Assembly: GCA_030612965.1 (NCBI GenBank)
Contig: JAUWMW010000049.1
Span: forward strand, 1-11,574
Direction of reading: 5' to 3'
Source: a bacterium
GTDB taxonomy: Bacteria; Zixibacteria; MSB-5A5; GN15; FEB-12
DNA length: 11,574 nt
Position numbers and translations under genes: made by a program. The stretch's first letter is position 1; every line of letters starts with the position of its first letter. The notes beneath the pieces are model-generated. The model did not search any database and was not told the origin of the DNA. It was given only the letters and a program-made list of their open reading frames with translations. Of this stretch, positions 8,376 through 11,574 are shown one piece after another.

Positions 8376-9743
8376 TCACTTCGCTTTCTTAGAGCTCTTC
8401 TTAGAGCCTTTCTTCTTCGCTTGTCCGTCAACAAAGGTCTCCAGGACATCGCCGAGGTTCGGCGATCCGATCTCCTGTAGACTGTAGGTGACGCGCGCCG
8501 TCGGCTTCTTGATCTTGATCAACCGCGTGAGGTCGATAGGAGTGGCAACCACTACGGCGTCGCACTTAGTGCGGTTGATAGTAGTCTCCAGGTCCTTCAC
8601 CTGTTGATCGCCGTACCCCATAGCCGGCAGTAAGGTGCCGATATCAGGATACTTCTCAAACGTCTTCGTGATTGACTTCACGGTAAACGGTCGCGGGTCG
8701 ACCAATTCGGCTGCGCCGTACTTCTCGGCAGCCACCACACCGGCCCCGTAGGCCATTTCTCCGTGCGTGAGGGTGGGACCGTCCTCGACCACCAGAACCT
8801 TCTTGCCGCGAATCAACTCCGGCTTGTCCACACCCAAAGGTGAGGCGGCATCAATCACCACCGCGTTCGGATTGTAAGCCGCGATATTGCGACGCACCTC
8901 GGCAACCCCTTCCGGGTCAGCTGAATCAATCTTGTTGATCACGACTACATCGGCCATCAGTAAATTGTTCTGGCCGGGGTAGTAGCTCAATTCGTGACCG
9001 GGACGATGCGGGTCCACCACGGTAATCAGCAGATCAGCGGCGTAGAACGACATATCGTTATTGCCGCCATCCCAGAGAATAATGTCCGCTTCCTTTTCGG
9101 CCTCACGGACGATCATCTCGTAATCGACACCGGCGTAGACGATGACACCGCTCATGATGTGCGGTTCGTACTCTTCACGCTCTTCGATAGTACACTTGTG
9201 CTTGTCAAGGTCGCTCAACTTGGCGAAGCGCTGGCAAGCCTGCTTAGCTAGATCGCCGTACGGCATGGGATGACGGATCGCCACCACTTTCTTGCCCAGA
9301 GACTGCAGGATTTCCGCCACCCTGCGAGTGGTCTGAGACTTGCCACAACCGGTCCTGATGGCACACACTGACACCACCGGTTTCGTGGACTTCACCATGG
9401 TCGGGCTGCTGCCCTCGAAGGCGAAGCGCACGCCGGCTGACATAACATACGCCGCACGCTCCATTACGTACTGGTAAGGAACGTCGGAATATGCAAAGAC
9501 GACTTCTTCCACGTCGTGTTTCTTGATGAGCTCCATAAGCTCCGACTCATCGTGGATCGGAATACCTTTCGGGTAAAGCTTGCCCGCTAATGACGCTGGG
9601 TAGCGACGTCCTTCGATATCAGGGATCTGCGTGGCGGTGAAGGCCACTACTTCGATGCTCTTGTTGTCACGATACAGACAATTGAAATTATGGAAATCGC
9701 GCCCGGCGGCGCCCATGACGATTATTTTCCTGGCTTTAGCCAT
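8376..9743 (-). CDS. COG2403 GTPase, cyclic 2,3-diphosphoglycerate synthetase-like
   Basis: A 455-residue P-loop NTPase of the family that includes archaeal cyclic 2,3-diphosphoglycerate synthetase. The N-terminal part is Rossmann-like (KIIVMGAAGRDFHNFN, 6-21). The P-loop is AIRTGCGKSQT (128-138), then ILWDGGNND (222-230) as a Walker B/switch segment, DPHRPGHELSYYPGQNNLLMAD (244-265), and the guanine-specificity motif NKID (270-273). A C-terminal domain ends in a short basic tail with eight Lys in the last 15 residues. I chose ATG 9743 because GGAG lies 6 bp before it; an in-frame ATG at 9755 would itself contain that ribosome binding site. Bacterial members have no settled function, and cyclic diphosphoglycerate is an archaeal thermoprotectant, so the family name should not be taken as the reaction. 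The downstream carbamate kinase suggests a shared acyl-phosphate or nucleotide pathway, which is inference. Confidence 0.82.
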   Translation of the reverse strand: MAKARKIIVMGAAGRDFHNFNCLYRDNKSIEVVAFTATQIPDIEGRRYPASLAGKLYPKGIPIHDESELMELIKKHDVEEVVFAYSDVPYQYVMERAAYVMSAGVRFAFEGSSPTMVKSTKPVVSVCAIRTGCGKSQTTRRVAEILQSLGKKVVAIRHPMPYGDLAKQACQRFAKLSDLDKHKCTIEEREEYEPHIMSGVIVYAGVDYEMIVREAEKEADIILWDGGNNDMSFYAADLLITVVDPHRPGHELSYYPGQNNLLMADVVVINKIDSADPEGVAEVRRNIAAYNPNAVVIDAASPLGVDKPELIRGKKVLVVEDGPTLTHGEMAYGAGVVAAEKYGAAELVDPRPFTVKSITKTFEKYPDIGTLLPAMGYGDQQVKDLETTINRTKCDAVVVATPIDLTRLIKIKKPTARVTYSLQEIGSPNLGDVLETFVDGQAKKKGSKKSSKKAK

Positions 9744-9898
9744 GTCAAACTCCATTCAGTTCTTGTGAGTCGTTTGCATTCAGAATTACTATCGCTGCCG
9801 AACATCGTCCCGCAGCCAGACTAATGGGGGTTTGACTCTTCAACAAAATGCGCAATCATGACTTCTAAGAGCGTTCGTCACCTGAAACTCACCTTCAT
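9744..9898. other. 155-bp intergenic gap between the aldehyde dehydrogenase and COG2403 genes
   Basis: I found no convincing sigma70 promoter, terminator or RNA gene here. The only elements seen are the ribosome binding site of the downstream gene (CTCC on the plus strand at 9750-9753) and weak inverted repeats of 5-7 bp. Whether the downstream genes are read through from the aldehyde dehydrogenase promoter or have their own promoter in this gap cannot be decided by eye. Confidence 0.5.
9750..9753 (-). promoter_or_regulatory. Ribosome binding site deciding the COG2403 GTPase start
   Basis: On the minus strand GGAG is placed 6 bp before ATG at 9743. The same bases are part of an upstream in-frame ATGGAG (ATG at 9755), which has no comparable site of its own, so the shorter product is favoured. 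Confidence 0.7.
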
Positions 9899-11392
9899 CT
9901 ACTGGTTGTCGATCTGTGCTCGCTGCAAGCTGCCGGAGAAATCGACATAGATCGACTTCCACTCGCTGAAAACATCGAGGCAGGCGGTGGCCGCCTCGCG
10001 ATGGCCGTTACCGGTTTCCTTGGTGCCGCCGAACGGCAGATGTGTCTCGGCGCCGATCGTCGGAGCGTTGACATAGAAGATGCCGGTGTAGACATCGCGC
10101 ATGGCGGTGTAGGCGTTGTTCACATCCTGCGTGAAGATGGACGCCGAAAGACCATACGGAGTGTCGTTGGCCATGGCGATAGCTTCATCCAGTGAACCAC
10201 AAACAGCTATACCCAACACCGGTCCGAAAATCTCCTCTTTCCAGATACGCATCGACTGAGTGACCTCGCCGAAAACGGTCGGCTGGAGGAAGAACCCTTT
10301 GTCGTAGTCGCCGCCGGTCAGCCGTTCGCCGCCGGTGAGGAGTTTGGCTCCATCTTTCTTGCCGATGTCAATGTAACCCAACACCGTGTCAAGCTGAGCC
10401 TGGGAGATTGCCGGACCCATTTCGACCGATTCATCCAGGCCGTTGCCCACTTTCAGTTTTCTGGCGCGTTCCACGATCATGGATGTGAACTTCTCGACCA
10501 CATCCTTGTGACAAGCGATCCTGCTGGTAGCCGTGCAACGCTGCCCGGTGGTGCCGAACGCACCCCACAGGGCGCCGTCGACAGCCAACTCGAGCTTGGC
10601 GTCGTCCATGACGATCTGAACGTTCTTGCCACCCATCTCCAGACAACAGTGTTTGAAATCGGTAGCGCAGGCCTCGGAAACTTTGCGGCCCACCTCGGTC
10701 GACCCCGTGAACGAAACAACGCGCACGTTCGGGTTCTTGATAATCGGTGCGCCCAGAGCCGAACCGGACCCGGTGACCATGTTGACCACGCCCGGCGGGA
10801 TGCCTTCATCGTGGCAAGCCTGAATCAGATTGGCCACCGACAGAGGGGTATCTGTGGCCGGTTTGATTACCACCGTGTTACCGCAGATCAACGCCGGCAT
10901 CATTTTCCATGACGGGATCGCCATCGGGAAATTCCACGGCGTGATAAACGAACAAACACCCAGCGGTTGGCGCACTGTCATGTTGAATTTGTTTTCCATC
11001 TCCGAAGGCGTGGTCATACCGAAGAGGCGGCGTCCCTCACCAGCCATGTAGAACGTCATGTCGATAGCTTCCTGGGTGTCACCGCGCGTCTCTTTGATGA
11101 CCTTGCCCATCTCCTGCGTCATCTGCTGCGAGAAAGGTTCTTTTTGGTCAAGCATGCGTTGTGCGACCTTGTACAGGATCTCGCCACGCTTGGGAGCCGG
11201 GACCAGTCGCCACTTTTTGTATGCTTCGGTGGCGGCGTCAATCGCCGCCGCGACGTCATCAGCATTCGATTTTTGAAAGATACCCAGCACTTCGTCGGTA
11301 TTGGCAGGGTTGCGGTTCTCAGAGGTGTTGCCCGACGAGGATTCAACCCACTCACCGTTGATAAAATTCTTGTAGAGTTTGGGACTGCTCAT
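9899..11392 (-). CDS. NAD(P)-dependent aldehyde dehydrogenase (semialdehyde dehydrogenase-like)
   Basis: Oxidises an aldehyde to the carboxylate with NAD(P)+ through a cysteine thioester. The 497-residue protein is full length for the family. Visible are TPWNFP (151-156, catalytic N154), VIKPAT with K177, FTGSTEVG (228-235), LEMGGKN with general base E252, GQRCTATSR with nucleophile C286, EEIFGPV (386-392) and LPFGGTKETGNGHREA near the C-terminus. The FGTTGQRCTATSR and GNGHREA blocks resemble 2,5-dioxovalerate (alpha-ketoglutaric semialdehyde) and aminoadipate semialdehyde-type enzymes, but substrate cannot be fixed. ATG 11392 is chosen because GGAG lies 6 bp upstream; longer reading frames starting at 11404 or 11485 exist, but the latter coincides with the predicted transcription start. 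It is the first gene behind a strong promoter and is separated from the next gene by 155 bp. Confidence 0.9.
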   Translation of the reverse strand: MSSPKLYKNFINGEWVESSSGNTSENRNPANTDEVLGIFQKSNADDVAAAIDAATEAYKKWRLVPAPKRGEILYKVAQRMLDQKEPFSQQMTQEMGKVIKETRGDTQEAIDMTFYMAGEGRRLFGMTTPSEMENKFNMTVRQPLGVCSFITPWNFPMAIPSWKMMPALICGNTVVIKPATDTPLSVANLIQACHDEGIPPGVVNMVTGSGSALGAPIIKNPNVRVVSFTGSTEVGRKVSEACATDFKHCCLEMGGKNVQIVMDDAKLELAVDGALWGAFGTTGQRCTATSRIACHKDVVEKFTSMIVERARKLKVGNGLDESVEMGPAISQAQLDTVLGYIDIGKKDGAKLLTGGERLTGGDYDKGFFLQPTVFGEVTQSMRIWKEEIFGPVLGIAVCGSLDEAIAMANDTPYGLSASIFTQDVNNAYTAMRDVYTGIFYVNAPTIGAETHLPFGGTKETGNGHREAATACLDVFSEWKSIYVDFSGSLQRAQIDNQ

Positions 11393-11398
11393 ATTGTA

Positions 11399-11402
11399 CT
11401 CC
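11399..11402 (-). promoter_or_regulatory. Ribosome binding site deciding the aldehyde dehydrogenase start
   Basis: GGAG on the minus strand is 6 bp before ATG at 11392. As in the next gene, these bases belong to an in-frame upstream ATGGAG (ATG at 11404). A different GGAG is only 3 bp before that upstream ATG, which is too close for efficient initiation. Confidence 0.7.
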
Positions 11403-11455
11403 ATAGGCTCCGTTTTTTTTCGTTTCAGACGCACCAACTCAGGCGCCAGGGTGAT

Positions 11456-11471
11456 TGTGAATTCATTCACA
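11456..11471. promoter_or_regulatory. CRP/FNR-family-like operator palindrome
   Basis: TGTGA (11456-11460), six bases, then TCACA (11467-11471). This is the exact half-site and spacing of the CRP consensus, and the symmetry extends to 7-bp arms (TGTGAAT and ATTCACA). It lies in the predicted 5' untranslated region, centred roughly 20 bp after the predicted transcription start, a position where a bound regulator would usually repress. That a CRP/FNR protein binds is inference from the motif. Confidence 0.55.
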
Positions 11472-11491
11472 GTCGCCGAAAGCAAGCCGTT

Positions 11492-11519
11492 AATATAGTC
11501 CTTATTTGGTTCTTGTCAA
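11492..11519 (-). promoter_or_regulatory. Sigma70-type promoter of the aldehyde dehydrogenase gene
   Basis: On the minus strand a perfect -35 box TTGACA (11514-11519) is followed after 16 bp by TATATT (11492-11497), five of six matches to the -10 consensus. Transcription should start near 11484-11486, giving a leader of about 93 nt before the chosen ATG at 11392. No other promoter of comparable quality was seen in the window. Confidence 0.8.
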
Positions 11520-11546
11520 CCGGTTTCGCAGTTGGCGGGACAAGAA

Positions 11547-11563
11547 TGTCGCCTTGTGCGACA
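11547..11563. repeat. Inverted repeat upstream of the promoter
   Basis: TGTCGC (11547-11552) and GCGACA (11558-11563) are perfect 6-bp arms around CTTGT. It lies about 28 bp upstream of the -35 box. It could be an activator site or the end of an upstream gene outside the window; no T-run follows on the minus strand. Confidence 0.4.
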
Positions 11564-11574
11564 ACGGGTTACGG

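Noticed and set aside
9744..9836. Possible long-range pairing GTTTGAC (9830-9836) with GTCAAAC (9744-9750) hiding the COG2403 ribosome binding site
   Set aside because: Seven base pairs with a 79-nt loop in a 155-bp gap is easily expected by chance, and no alternative structure supports a switch.
11413..11420. Run of eight T on the plus strand as a terminator
   Set aside because: No stem precedes it on the plus strand and there is no plus-strand gene to end. On the minus strand it is an A-tract in the leader, just upstream of the start.
11393..11485. Longer aldehyde dehydrogenase reading frame starting at 11485
   Set aside because: That ATG falls at the predicted transcription start and the added residues do not resemble the family; the frame covers the operator-like palindrome.

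Overview
The window reads as one compact block of central and energy metabolism genes. All eleven complete genes, plus a twelfth running off the left edge, lie on the minus strand, so transcription runs from the right end to the left. Coding is dense with short gaps. The gene content (ferredoxin-dependent 2-oxoacid oxidoreductase, succinyl-CoA synthetase, carbamate kinase) suggests an anaerobic or facultatively anaerobic bacterium. Lysine/alanine-rich protein tails and moderately high GC would fit a little-studied lineage, but I cannot name a phylum from this sequence alone.

Layout in transcription order. A strong sigma70-like promoter (about 11492-11519), with a CRP/FNR-like palindrome just downstream of it, drives a class-wide aldehyde dehydrogenase (9899-11392). 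After a 155-bp gap come a COG2403 GTPase annotated in relatives as cyclic 2,3-diphosphoglycerate synthetase (8376-9743), carbamate kinase (7353-8303), a CCA-adding/poly(A) polymerase-type nucleotidyltransferase with an HD domain (5955-7349), sucC (4825-5958), sucD with a 56-residue basic tail (3755-4795), the four subunits of a 2-oxoglutarate:ferredoxin oxidoreductase in the order delta-alpha-beta-gamma (829-3703), and nucleoside diphosphate kinase (422-823). From cca to ndk the genes overlap or sit 1-51 bp apart, which indicates one operon. Two copies of a 27-bp palindromic repeat follow ndk (326-418), then the 5' end of a LarA-like gene (1-291, truncated by the window edge).

How the genes fit together. 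2-oxoglutarate is oxidised to succinyl-CoA with reduction of ferredoxin, SucCD converts succinyl-CoA to succinate with nucleotide phosphorylation, and Ndk equilibrates the nucleoside triphosphate pool. The same enzymes could run in the reductive direction. Carbamate kinase is a second substrate-level phosphorylation enzyme. The aldehyde dehydrogenase could supply a carboxylate, possibly 2-oxoglutarate itself, but its substrate is not fixed by sequence. The least understood member is the COG2403 protein paired with carbamate kinase. I see no mobile element, CRISPR array, defence system or RNA gene, and no clearly new system. The points most worth following are the GTPase/carbamate kinase pair, the histone-H1-like tail on SucD, and the promoter/operator arrangement at the right end.
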